A stretch of DNA of 64,000 nt, taken from positions 1 through 64,000 of the forward strand of contig DASYVJ010000106.1 of assembly GCA_035937155.1 (NCBI GenBank), written 5' to 3'. Made by a program: the position numbers and the translations under genes. The first letter of the stretch is position 1, and every line of letters begins with the position of its first letter. This DNA is from Palsa-870 sp035937155 (GTDB lineage Bacteria; Chloroflexota; Dormibacteria; Dormibacterales; Dormibacteraceae). The notes below the pieces were generated by a model that was not told where the DNA came from, searched no databases, and worked only from the letters and a program-made list of their open reading frames with translations. Below are positions 34,054 through 41,961 of this stretch, piece by piece.

Positions 34054-34422
34054 ATGAAATACAACAGAGTCATCGTCGCCTCCGGCACCTTGCGCAGCAG
34101 CGCGTTCGGAATGCGCCATGCCCTGGTCGTCGCCGCTGTCTTGGGCGCACTGGGGTGGGCGGGGGTCGCCTTCGCACAGGAGGCCTATATCGGCCACAAG
34201 CTCAGCCAACAGGTGGCAGACCTGCGTCACCAGAACACTGTCCTCGCCGCGCAAAACCAGGGCTACAAGAAAGACGTCCAGGCCATCACGTCAGGCACGG
34301 CGAATGAAGAGGAGGCCAGGCTTAATGGGTACGCCCGACCGCAGGAGCGCCTGTACCTCGTCACCGCCGCCCCGACGCCGTCCCCGAGTCCATCACCTTC
34401 GGCTTCGCCCCGCACGCACTGA
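34054..34422 (+). CDS. DivIC/FtsB-like cell-division protein
   Basis: A 122-residue protein: basic N-terminus, one membrane helix (ALVVAAVLGALGWAGVAFA, ~24-42), a short coiled coil (KLSQQVADLRHQNTVLAAQ) and the FtsB/DivIC-like module EEARLNGYARPQERLYLV, then a Pro/Ser-rich tail. Septum formation initiator proteins have exactly this order and form the FtsQ/FtsL/FtsB complex outside the membrane. The mazG-divIC-tilS-ftsH context supports the call. TATAGT at 34014-34019 is a possible promoter -10. Confidence 0.75.
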   Translation: MKYNRVIVASGTLRSSAFGMRHALVVAAVLGALGWAGVAFAQEAYIGHKLSQQVADLRHQNTVLAAQNQGYKKDVQAITSGTANEEEARLNGYARPQERLYLVTAAPTPSPSPSPSASPRTH

Positions 34423-34452
34423 GGCCCGACCGGCCGATCGTAAGTCCAGCGG

Positions 34453-34458
34453 TATACT
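34453..34458 (+). promoter_or_regulatory. probable -10 element of the initiator tRNA gene
   Basis: TATACT lies five bases before the tRNA 5' end, the distance expected for a transcript starting near the mature end. No good -35 is visible. Confidence 0.45.
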
Positions 34459-34463
34459 CTGAT

Positions 34464-34538
34464 CGCGGAGTGGAGCAGCGGCAGCTCGTCGGGCTCATAA
34501 CCCGAAGGTCGTCGGTTCGAATCCGACCTCCGCAACCA
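34464..34538 (+). tRNA. initiator tRNA-fMet (CAT)
   Basis: A 75-base cloverleaf with encoded CCA. The acceptor CGCGGAG/CTCCGCA has the C1-A72 mismatch of initiators. The anticodon arm TCGGG-CTCATAA-CCCGA has the three G-C pairs needed for initiation. The T-arm is GTCGG-TTCGAAT-CCGAC. All stems pair apart from the defining mismatch. Confidence 0.97.
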
Positions 34539-34598
34539 ATCTGCCCCCAACCACCGAGCCGGCCGTGGCCGGGATCGGGCCGCAATTCTGGAGAAGGC

Positions 34599-34682
34599 TT
34601 GAACAAGAGAAAGCGAGTGGCGCTGGCCAAGCGACGAGTGAAGAAGCGCAAGCTGAAGGCGCGGGCACAGACCGCAAGATAG
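34599..34682 (+). CDS. 27-residue highly basic protein, possible small ribosomal protein
   Basis: An open frame from TTG 34599 with GGAG five bases upstream. It encodes 27 residues, about half Lys or Arg (NKRKRVALAKRRVKKRKLKA). Its size and charge resemble the mycobacterial ribosomal protein bS22 (AURKAIP1/COX24 family) and other tiny RNA-binding proteins, but the similarity is only in composition and spacing of basic residues. It lies alone between two tRNA genes. Confidence 0.55.
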   Translation: MNKRKRVALAKRRVKKRKLKARAQTAR

Positions 34683-34725
34683 GATCTTCTCCTTTGAGGG
34701 CGCCTAGCTCGCGCCCGGCTTGCGC

Positions 34726-34801
34726 GGTGCCGTAGCTCAGGTGGTAGAGCGCGCGACTCATAATCGCGTTGTCGCTGGTTCGAGTCCAGCCGGCACCACC
34801 A
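34726..34801 (+). tRNA. tRNA with CAT anticodon, probably tRNA-Ile2 (alternatively elongator tRNA-Met)
   Basis: A 76-base cloverleaf with encoded CCA: acceptor GGTGCCG/CGGCACC, D-arm GCTC-AGGTGGTA-GAGC, anticodon arm CGCGA-CTCATAA-TCGCG, T-arm GCTGG-TTCGAGT-CCAGC. Anticodon and T-arms closely resemble E. coli tRNA-Ile2 as I recall it. The final A of CCA is the A of the tilS ATG, and TilS is the enzyme that converts C34 of tRNA-Ile2 to lysidine, which favours Ile2 over Met. Confidence 0.85.
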
Positions 34802-36138
34802 TGCCACGGAAAAACTCCTCCAACCCGCTCGTTGATGGCATCCGCGACTCCGGGCTCATCCGACCGGGCGATCGCGTGCTCGTCGCGGTCTCCGGTGGTC
34901 CCGACTCGAGTGCTCTGCTGATCGCGATTCACGAGCTTGGCTTCGACACAAAAGCAGCTCATTTCGACCATGCGTTGCGAGTAGGTTCGGAGCAGGTGGG
35001 CGACCAGGTGAGCGCGCTGTGCGCCGAGTTGGGCGTGAGTCTGGCGGCCGCGCGTCGCGAGTCACCCATGCCACGCGGCTCAGTTCAGGCTGGTGCGCGG
35101 GTTCTGCGTTACGAATTCCTCGAGCGGGCTCGCACGCAGGTTGGGGCGAACGTGGTGGCGTTCGGTCACACCGCCGACGACCTGATCGAGGGTGTGGTCC
35201 TGCACCTCATGCGGGGATGTGGGCTCGCCGGCCTCCGTGGCATGCCGGCAAGGCGCGGGCCCTTTGTGCGACCAATGCTTGCGGTCTGGAGACCCGAGGT
35301 GGTTGAGTTCCTCGCGCAGCGCGGATTCACCGCCTATGACGACCCGGCGAACGCGGAGCTCAAGTTCGCGCGGGCGCGCCTGCGTCATCAGATCCTTCCG
35401 GCCCTCGAACGCGACCGGCCGGGCATCGGCCGCCGGTTCTATGCCGTCGCTCGACGAGCCGCCTCCAACCAGGAGAGCATCGAGCGACAGGCCGAGGCGG
35501 CGCTCGGAGCCGGAACTCCCACCAGGTGGGACGTCGCAAAAATGCCGGAAGCGGTTGGGGCCGAGGTGATGAAGCTGCTCTACGCGAGCGCAGGTGGCGT
35601 GTTGCCCGCTTTGTCACGCGCCCACCTCAAATCGATGCTTGGGCTGGCGGGCGGCAAAATCGGCGGCCGGGGTGTCGATCTACCTGGCGGTCGGCGTTTT
35701 CGTATCGTGGGTGACCACATGGAAGTTATCGGGGCGGGAGTCCCGGGCGCCAACGGCGGCACGCGGCCGCAGCTCGCCGTCAGGCGATGCAACGGCTGCG
35801 ACGATTCGGATGCGACACATCTGCGAGCTGACCTACACCTGACGGTCGGATTCCGGAGGCCAGGTTTGCGCATGCGGCCGGCCGGTGGGAGGGGATCGCG
35901 CAAGCTGCAGGACATCCTGGTCGACGCGCGCGTCCCCCGCGAGGAGCGCGACTCATGGCCGTTGGTTTTCGCAGGCGATCGGCTCGCGTGGGTGCCTGGA
36001 ATCGCAGTGGCCGCGGACCTCATGAGCGTCGCGGGCGAGCCCAGCCTTCACGTTGGAATCTCGCCGATGCCGGACCGTTGGACCCCCAAAGTTGCTAGTC
36101 TAGAAACGCCGATCAGCCCTCGAGGAGAGTCGAGTTGA
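34801..36138 (+). CDS. tilS: tRNA(Ile)-lysidine synthetase TilS
   Basis: A 445-residue protein from ATG 34801. The PP-loop is VAVSGGPDSSALL, with AAHFDHALR, FGHTADDLIEGVVLHLMRG and GMPARRGPFVRPML, and a C-terminal TilS domain (SRKLQDILVDARVP). It adds lysine to C34 of the CAU-anticodon tRNA-Ile so that it reads AUA. It begins on the last base of the preceding tRNA and overlaps ftsH by four bases. Confidence 0.95.
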   Translation: MPRKNSSNPLVDGIRDSGLIRPGDRVLVAVSGGPDSSALLIAIHELGFDTKAAHFDHALRVGSEQVGDQVSALCAELGVSLAAARRESPMPRGSVQAGARVLRYEFLERARTQVGANVVAFGHTADDLIEGVVLHLMRGCGLAGLRGMPARRGPFVRPMLAVWRPEVVEFLAQRGFTAYDDPANAELKFARARLRHQILPALERDRPGIGRRFYAVARRAASNQESIERQAEAALGAGTPTRWDVAKMPEAVGAEVMKLLYASAGGVLPALSRAHLKSMLGLAGGKIGGRGVDLPGGRRFRIVGDHMEVIGAGVPGANGGTRPQLAVRRCNGCDDSDATHLRADLHLTVGFRRPGLRMRPAGGRGSRKLQDILVDARVPREERDSWPLVFAGDRLAWVPGIAVAADLMSVAGEPSLHVGISPMPDRWTPKVASLETPISPRGESS

Positions 36139-37988
36139 GCCGTTTTCCCCGCTCCAGCCTGTTTTATTTCGCACTGGTCGTCGTGCTCGGCCTGGTGTTC
36201 TGGTTCACGTGGCAATCGCTCCAGAACGGAGGGAGCTCCAACGACTGGCACTTCTCGACCCTGATGTCGACCGCCGCCGAGCCCAACGGGGTCAAGTCTC
36301 TCGAGATCAACGGCACCGACGGCATCGCCATCGACTCGCAAGGCAAGAAGCACAACGTCGTACTGCCTGACTCCAGCGGTAATCCCCAATGGCTGACCGA
36401 GCTGCAGACCACGGACAGGGTGGATGTGTTCTTCGACAAGAACAACAGCGGCAGCTACCTGTTGAGCGTGCTGCTCCCGAACATCATCCTGGTGATCCTG
36501 ATTGCAGCCTTCATGTGGTGGGTGCTCAGACAGACCCAGAGCGGCAACAACCAGGCGATGTCGTTTGGGCGGTCTCGGGCACGCCTGATCGCCGGGGACA
36601 AGCCCGCCATCACGTTTGCCGACGTCGCGGGAGTCGATGAGGCAAAGCAGGAGCTGAGTGAGATCGTCGAGTTCCTGAAGTACCCCGAAAAGTTCGTCGC
36701 CCTCGGGGCGCGCATCCCTAAGGGCGTGCTGCTCGTGGGCCCTCCGGGTACCGGCAAGACGCTGTTGAGCAAGGCAGTCGCGGGCGAGGCCGGCGTGCCG
36801 TTCTTCTCGATCTCCGGTTCCGAGTTCGTCGAGATGTTCGTCGGTGTCGGCGCCAGCCGCGTGCGCGACCTTTTCGACCAGGCCAAGAAGAACTCGCCGT
36901 GCATCGTCTTCGTTGACGAGATTGACGCTGTCGGACGCCAGCGTGGCGCCGGACTTGGCGGCGGCCACGACGAGCGCGAGCAGACCCTCAACCAGCTCCT
37001 CGTCGAGATGGACGGATTCGACACGAACACGCACGTGATCGTCATCGCTGCGACGAACCGCCCCGACGTTCTGGACCCCGCACTGCTCCGCCCAGGTCGA
37101 TTCGACCGCCACGTCACGCTCGACCGGCCGGACATCAAGGGCCGCCGCTCGATCCTCGACGTGCACGCGCGCAACAAGCCGCTCGACACCACTGTCGACC
37201 TCGAGGTGCTCGCCCGCCAGACGCCCGGGTTCAGCGGCGCCGACCTTGCCAACCTGATCAACGAGGCCGCCATCCTGGCTGCCCGTGCCAACAAGAAGGT
37301 GATCGGGATGGACGAGCTCGAGGAGGCGATCGCCAGGGTGATCGCGGGCCCCGAGCGCAAGAGCCGGCGCATCTCAGACCACGAGAAGGAGATCATCGCC
37401 TACCACGAAGTGGGTCACGCCCTCGTGATGAAGGCACTTCCTCACACCGACCCAGTCCACAAGGTGTCGATCATCTCGCGCGGCATGGCACTGGGCTGGA
37501 CCATGAGCCTGCCCGAGGAGGACAAGTACCTCATCTCGCGCGACGAGCTGATGGACCAGATCGCCGGGATCATGGGCGGCCGCGTTGCCGAGGAGCTCGT
37601 CTTTGGGGACATCACGTCTGGGGCCGAGAACGACATCCAGAAGGCCACGCAGATGGCGCGCCGGATGGTGACCCAATGGGGCATGTCGGACAAGCTGGGC
37701 AACGTGGCGATGGGTCACCGCGAAGAGCTCGTGTTCCTTGGACGCGACCTCGGTGAGCAGAGGAACTACTCGGAGGAGGTCGCTGCGATCATCGACGAGG
37801 AGATCCGCAGCATCGTCGACCACGGCTATCAGACCGCCAAGGCGATCCTCACCCAGCAGCGTCGCCAGATGGACGCCGTAGTCGAGCAGCTGAAGGTCGT
37901 CGAGACGCTCGACGGCAAGGAGCTCGACCAGATCCTCGCCCGCGAGGCGCCTCAAGTGCCCGCCGCCGCCAGCTCCACCGCTTCCTAG
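36135..37988 (+). CDS. ftsH: ATP-dependent zinc metalloprotease FtsH
   Basis: A 617-residue membrane protease from TTG. Membrane helices at ~9-28 and ~107-127 flank an outside domain. The AAA module has FADVAGVDEAKQEL, Walker A GPPGTGKTLL (~199) and IVFVDEIDAVGRQR, and the second region of homology is ATNRPDVLDPALLRPGRFDR. The zinc site HEVGH is at ~423. It degrades membrane and regulatory proteins. A gene in the +1 frame follows without a canonical start. Confidence 0.97.
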   Translation: MSRFPRSSLFYFALVVVLGLVFWFTWQSLQNGGSSNDWHFSTLMSTAAEPNGVKSLEINGTDGIAIDSQGKKHNVVLPDSSGNPQWLTELQTTDRVDVFFDKNNSGSYLLSVLLPNIILVILIAAFMWWVLRQTQSGNNQAMSFGRSRARLIAGDKPAITFADVAGVDEAKQELSEIVEFLKYPEKFVALGARIPKGVLLVGPPGTGKTLLSKAVAGEAGVPFFSISGSEFVEMFVGVGASRVRDLFDQAKKNSPCIVFVDEIDAVGRQRGAGLGGGHDEREQTLNQLLVEMDGFDTNTHVIVIAATNRPDVLDPALLRPGRFDRHVTLDRPDIKGRRSILDVHARNKPLDTTVDLEVLARQTPGFSGADLANLINEAAILAARANKKVIGMDELEEAIARVIAGPERKSRRISDHEKEIIAYHEVGHALVMKALPHTDPVHKVSIISRGMALGWTMSLPEEDKYLISRDELMDQIAGIMGGRVAEELVFGDITSGAENDIQKATQMARRMVTQWGMSDKLGNVAMGHREELVFLGRDLGEQRNYSEEVAAIIDEEIRSIVDHGYQTAKAILTQQRRQMDAVVEQLKVVETLDGKELDQILAREAPQVPAAASSTAS

Positions 37989-38007
37989 CACGCCGGCACC
38001 CCAGCCC

Positions 38008-38853
38008 CTGTTCGTCGTCGGCCGGGGAAACCTGGGCCGCACGCTGGCGAGAGCTTTCAAAGCAGCCGGGCATCGGGCCGAGCTTAGGCCGGCCAGGACG
38101 GGCATCCGGGCCCTCGCCCGCAGCCTTGAGTCTTCGCCGTCCGCGGTCGTTTTCCTGGCCGTACCGGATGACGCTCTAATGGCAACCGCCGAACTCCTGG
38201 CCCGGGCGGGCAGGCGGATTCCGGAGACCGTCGTCTTCGTGCACCTCAGCGGCGCGCTGCCGCTCGGTGCTCTCGAGCCGCTGGGATCAAGGCACCCTGT
38301 CGGCTCATTTCACCCGCTTCAGTCCTTTCCGGAGCCACAGCCACCGGCCTCGCTGCATGGCATCGTCGTGGGTGTCGACGCGACCACCGCGTCGCTAAGG
38401 CGGCGTCTCGCCGGCCTGGCTCGCGCAGTCGGCGCCAGGCCGAAGCACGTCCGCGATGGCGAGCGCGTGCTCTATCACGTCGCCGCGGTGTTCGCGTCGA
38501 ACTATGTCGACGCGCTGCTGGGCGAAGCCGTGCAGCTGCTCAAAACGGCCGGTTGGAGCGAAAAGGAGGCGACCACTGGGTTGCTGGCTCTAACGGAGGG
38601 AACCCTCGCCAGCGTGCGCAAGCGTGGCGTGGCGGAGGCGCTCACCGGGCCGGTGCGGAGGGGCGACGCGAACACAGTCGAGCGCCATCTCGTGGCCCTG
38701 TCCGGCCTGCCGGTCGCGGACTTATATCGTATGCTCGGCTCGATCGCGCTCGGAATCGCAGTGGAGGCGGGCCTGGAGCCTGCGGCGGCCGAGCGGATGC
38801 AAAGGGCGTTGACCCATCAAGTGGCAGCGACCCGAAGGAGACGTCGCGGATGA
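38008..38853 (+). CDS. Rossmann-fold DUF2520 protein, possible ketopantoate reductase; apparent CTG start
   Basis: The frame encodes LFVVGRGNLGRTLARAF, a dinucleotide-binding Rossmann start, then AVVFLAVPDD and the C-terminal helical DUF2520 part (YHVAAVFASNYVDALLGEAV). Family length is about 280. The frame is closed by TGA at about 37887 and has no ATG, GTG or TTG before 38179, which would delete the whole nucleotide-binding site. CTG 38008, giving 281 residues, fits the family start exactly. It overlaps panB by four bases. DUF2520 proteins often lie by pantothenate genes; a role as ketopantoate reductase (PanG type) is a hypothesis. Confidence 0.75.
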   Translation: MFVVGRGNLGRTLARAFKAAGHRAELRPARTGIRALARSLESSPSAVVFLAVPDDALMATAELLARAGRRIPETVVFVHLSGALPLGALEPLGSRHPVGSFHPLQSFPEPQPPASLHGIVVGVDATTASLRRRLAGLARAVGARPKHVRDGERVLYHVAAVFASNYVDALLGEAVQLLKTAGWSEKEATTGLLALTEGTLASVRKRGVAEALTGPVRRGDANTVERHLVALSGLPVADLYRMLGSIALGIAVEAGLEPAAAERMQRALTHQVAATRRRRRG

Positions 38854-39704
38854 CAACGGTTTTGGACGTCCAGCGATTCAAAGAAGAGCACCACCGCTTT
38901 GCGATGCTCACCGCGTACGACTACCTGAGCGCGCGGATCCTCGACGAAGCTGGCATTCCGATCCTCCTCGTGGGCGACAGCCTCGGGATGGTCATGCTGG
39001 GTTACCCGACGACGCTTCCGGTGACGCTCGACGAGATGATCCATCACGCAAAGGCTGTCGCACGGGGTTCGCAAAAGGCCTTGCTGGTGGGCGACATGCC
39101 TTTCATGTCGTATCACGTGTCGGTGGAGCAGGCAATCGCCAGCGCCGGGCGATTCCTTCAAGAAGCCGGTATGCACGCTGTGAAGCTGGAGGGTGGAGGC
39201 CGCATCGTCGAAATCACCCGGCGCCTGAGCGAGCGGGGCATTCCGGTGATGGGTCACCTTGGCTTGACGCCCCAATTCGTGCATCAGATGGGGGGATTCA
39301 AAGTCCAGGGCAAGAGCCAGGCGCAGGCGGCTCGGATCCTGGCCGACGCCAAGGAACTCGAAGAAGCGGGAGCGTTCAGCATCGTCCTCGAAGGCGTGCC
39401 TGGCGAGCTGGCGAGTCGCGTCACGCAGGCTCTTCGCATCCCGACGATCGGCATTGGCGCCGGCTCAGGCACGGACGGCCAGGTGCTGGTATTCCACGAC
39501 ATGCTCGGCCTGACGACGGGCAAGGCGCCGAAGTTTGTCAAGCGATACGCCAAGCTCGCCGAGGAGATTGCGGGCGCGGCGCAGAGGTTCTCGGACGAAG
39601 TTGCGCGCGGCGAGTTTCCTGGGCCCGAGCACGCTTACTCGGCCAACGGTGCAGTCCCGGCTCCCAGCGAAGAACGAGACGAGGTCAAGTACGGCGCCGG
39701 ATAG
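38850..39704 (+). CDS. panB: 3-methyl-2-oxobutanoate hydroxymethyltransferase
   Basis: A 284-residue protein from ATG 38850. It has MLTAYDYLSARILDEAGI, LVGDSLGMVMLGY, LLVGDMPFMSYHVS, VKLEGGG, MGHLGLTPQFVHQMGGF and IGIGAGSGTDGQVLVFHDMLGL, covering the metal and substrate residues of PanB. It makes ketopantoate from 2-oxoisovalerate and methylene-tetrahydrofolate, the first committed step to pantothenate and CoA. It overlaps both neighbouring pantothenate genes. Confidence 0.96.
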   Translation: MTTVLDVQRFKEEHHRFAMLTAYDYLSARILDEAGIPILLVGDSLGMVMLGYPTTLPVTLDEMIHHAKAVARGSQKALLVGDMPFMSYHVSVEQAIASAGRFLQEAGMHAVKLEGGGRIVEITRRLSERGIPVMGHLGLTPQFVHQMGGFKVQGKSQAQAARILADAKELEEAGAFSIVLEGVPGELASRVTQALRIPTIGIGAGSGTDGQVLVFHDMLGLTTGKAPKFVKRYAKLAEEIAGAAQRFSDEVARGEFPGPEHAYSANGAVPAPSEERDEVKYGAG

Positions 39705-40551
39705 TCCCTTCGCCGTATTCGAAGATCCCGGCGCGATGCTCGAGGCGTCGCGACAGTGGCGCCGCAAAGGCCTCACGATCGGACTCGTTCCGACCATGGG
39801 CGCGCTTCACGCCGGGCACCTCAGCCTGGCTGCAGAAGCGCGGCGCGAAAACGCAATCGTGGTCGTCAGCGTCTTCGTGAACCCGATCCAGTTCGGGCCT
39901 GGCGAGGATTTCGGTCGCTACCCGAGGGATCCGGCTCGGGACGCCGAGCAGCTGCAGCGGGTCGGGGTCGACACCGTCTATCAGCCGGCTGTTGACGTGA
40001 TGTACCCCCCCGGGTCATCCACCCGGGTCCATGTCGCCGGGGTCTCGGAACCTCTCGAGGGTGCCGCCCGTCCCGGCCACTTCGACGGCGTCGCGACGGT
40101 GGTCAGCAAGCTTTTCTCCGCCGTCGAGCCAGACCGGGCGTATTTCGGGCAGAAGGACGCTCAACAGGTCGCCGTGGTGAAGCGTCTCGTGCGCGACCTG
40201 GATTTTCCGGTTCAGATCCGCGTTGGCCCCACGGTCCGGGAGGCTGACGGACTTGCCCTGAGCTCGCGCAACGCCTATTTGAGCCCCGAGGAGCGCCAGG
40301 CCGCAGCGTGTCTGAGCTCCGCCCTGCGGCTGGCGGCCGACGCTTTCGCCGCAGGAGAGCGGAACCCTCAGCAGCTTCGAAAGACCCTTTGGACCCGGCT
40401 CGAAGCCGAACCGCTGGCCAAGATCGAATACGCGGAGGTGGTCGATCCGGAGACGTTTAACTCCCCCGGATCGCTTGCGGTAGTCGCTGTCCGGATCGGG
40501 GCCACAAGGCTGATCGACAACCACGACCTCTCGAAGGAGTTTCCGGGATAA
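39649..40551 (+). CDS. panC: pantothenate synthetase
   Basis: A 300-residue protein. GTG 39649 is chosen, which overlaps panB by 56 bases; ATG 39736 would cut the first strand FAVFEDPGAML. It has TIGLVPTMGALHAGHLSL with the HxGH nucleotide motif, FVNPIQFGPGEDFGRYPR, KLFSAVEPDRAYFGQKDAQQ and SSRNAYLSPEER. PanC joins pantoate and beta-alanine using ATP. PanD is not in the window. Confidence 0.94.
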   Translation: MQSRLPAKNETRSSTAPDSPFAVFEDPGAMLEASRQWRRKGLTIGLVPTMGALHAGHLSLAAEARRENAIVVVSVFVNPIQFGPGEDFGRYPRDPARDAEQLQRVGVDTVYQPAVDVMYPPGSSTRVHVAGVSEPLEGAARPGHFDGVATVVSKLFSAVEPDRAYFGQKDAQQVAVVKRLVRDLDFPVQIRVGPTVREADGLALSSRNAYLSPEERQAAACLSSALRLAADAFAAGERNPQQLRKTLWTRLEAEPLAKIEYAEVVDPETFNSPGSLAVVAVRIGATRLIDNHDLSKEFPG

Positions 40552-40600
40552 CGGTGGGTTCTGAGCTACAATTGCGATTCGTATTGGCGGAGGCCGTTAT

Positions 40601-40672
40601 GACGACCAACACCACACCAATAAACCTTAGGGGGTACGTGCGTTGTCCAATGAGTCCGGTGCTGTCCTGACA
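40601..40672 (+). CDS. possible 23-codon leader peptide overlapping the rpsA start
   Basis: ATG 40601 opens a 23-codon frame (MTTNTTPINLRGYV...) that reads through the rpsA start in another frame and stops 27 bases into rpsA. TACAAT at 40566-40571 could be the -10 of the shared promoter. Translation is unproven; it may be chance. Confidence 0.25.
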
Positions 40673-41836
40673 GAACAGAAGGAGGCGCCCGACGACTCAT
40701 CCTACGTGATGACGATGGAGGACTACCTCCATTACGACCAGGAGGCCTTCAAGACTCCCAACCACGGGGACATCGTCGATGGAATCGTGGTCCGGGTCGA
40801 CGCGGATGAGGTGCTGGTCGACATCGGGGCCAAGGCCGAAGGTGTCATCTCGAGCAAGGAGCTCGGCATGCGGGGCGACGTGGATTCCGTCGGGCTAGAG
40901 CCCGGTGACCAGATCAAGGTCTACGTCCTCCAGCCGGAGAATGAGGAAGGCAACGTGGTCCTCAGCCTGCGCCGGGCGCGGGCGGAGACGACGTGGATCG
41001 TCGCCGCTGAGAAGCAGGCCGACGGCTCGGTCATCGACGCGGATGTGCGGGAGCAGAACAAGGGCGGCCTGATCGTCAACATCCTTGGGCTGCGAGGCTT
41101 CTTGCCCTCCAGTCAGGTGGCGCGTGCGTACGCAGGCAGCCTGGAGTCGCTGGTCGGCCAGCGCATCCCGGTCAAGATCCTCGAGGTCAACCGAAAGCGC
41201 AACCGCCTGATCGTCAGCCAGAAGGCTGCCGAGGATGAGGATCGCGCACGCAAGCGGGAAGAGCTCTTCAGCCGGCTCCAGACCGGCGCCACGGTGAAGG
41301 GAACCGTTTCTGGCATCACCAGCTACGGAGCCTTCGTGGACATCGGCGGCGCCGATGGACTGATTCACATTTCCGAGCTCTCGTGGGATCGCGTCTCGAA
41401 GGTGACGGATGTCCTGCAGCTCAGTGACGAGGTCACCGTGAAGGTGATCAAGCTCGACCCGGAGCAGACACGCATCTCGCTGTCGCTGCGGCAGCTGCAG
41501 CAGGACCCATGGGAAAGACTCGTGCAGTCGATGCCGATCGGCTCGATCGTCGAGGGCCAGGTCACGAAGACCAAGAAGTACGGGGCCTTCCTCCAGATCA
41601 TGCCCGGGATCGAGGGTTTGCTCCACATCTCCGAGCTGTCGTGGGATCACGTGGAGCGGACTGAGGACGTGCTCAAGGTAGGGGAGACGTTGCAGGTGAA
41701 GGTGATCGGGATCGACACCGCCCGTCGGCGCATCTCGCTGAGCCTGAAGCAGCTGTCGGCGCCGCCGGCCAACCTGGGCGCCGGGCGCACAGAGCGACGG
41801 CCGGACGAGTACGACGACGTAGAGGACGAGTCCTAG
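40643..41836 (+). CDS. rpsA: 30S ribosomal protein S1
   Basis: A 397-residue protein from TTG, with AGGGGG at 40629-40634 as ribosome site. Four S1 RNA-binding domains are visible: GDIVDGIVVRVDADEVLVDIG, a second in NKGGLIVNILGLRGFLPSS, a third in VKGTVSGITSYGAFVDIGG with GLIHISELSW, and a fourth in VEGQVTKTKKYGAFLQI with GLLHISELSW. Four-domain S1 is usual in Gram-positive-like phyla. It helps mRNA binding to the 30S subunit. Confidence 0.95.
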   Translation: MSNESGAVLTEQKEAPDDSSYVMTMEDYLHYDQEAFKTPNHGDIVDGIVVRVDADEVLVDIGAKAEGVISSKELGMRGDVDSVGLEPGDQIKVYVLQPENEEGNVVLSLRRARAETTWIVAAEKQADGSVIDADVREQNKGGLIVNILGLRGFLPSSQVARAYAGSLESLVGQRIPVKILEVNRKRNRLIVSQKAAEDEDRARKREELFSRLQTGATVKGTVSGITSYGAFVDIGGADGLIHISELSWDRVSKVTDVLQLSDEVTVKVIKLDPEQTRISLSLRQLQQDPWERLVQSMPIGSIVEGQVTKTKKYGAFLQIMPGIEGLLHISELSWDHVERTEDVLKVGETLQVKVIGIDTARRRISLSLKQLSAPPANLGAGRTERRPDEYDDVEDES

Positions 41837-41850
41837 CTCTAACCGTCGAT

Positions 41851-41945
41851 CCTTTACAAGCAGGGTTGCGTTTCTTTCGCTTGCCTGTTTGAGTTGAAGG
41901 CGGCAGGTGTCGTATGGCTCGGGGGAGGGGAGGGCCCGCCAGGGG
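41851..41945 (+). repeat. downstream element copy 1 (TTTACAA ... GGCTCGGGGGAGGGGAGGG)
   Basis: It begins 14 bases after the rpsA stop. TTTACAA (41853-41859), GGGTTG, GGCAGGTGT and then GGCTCGGGGGAGGGGAGGG starting at 41916 recur in the same order and almost the same spacing (63 versus 62 bases) after clpC at 46209. The next gene is on the opposite strand, so it is not a leader here. It has four G-runs. Function unknown. Confidence 0.5.
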
Positions 41946-41961
41946 AGCGCGTGGCGCCGGT

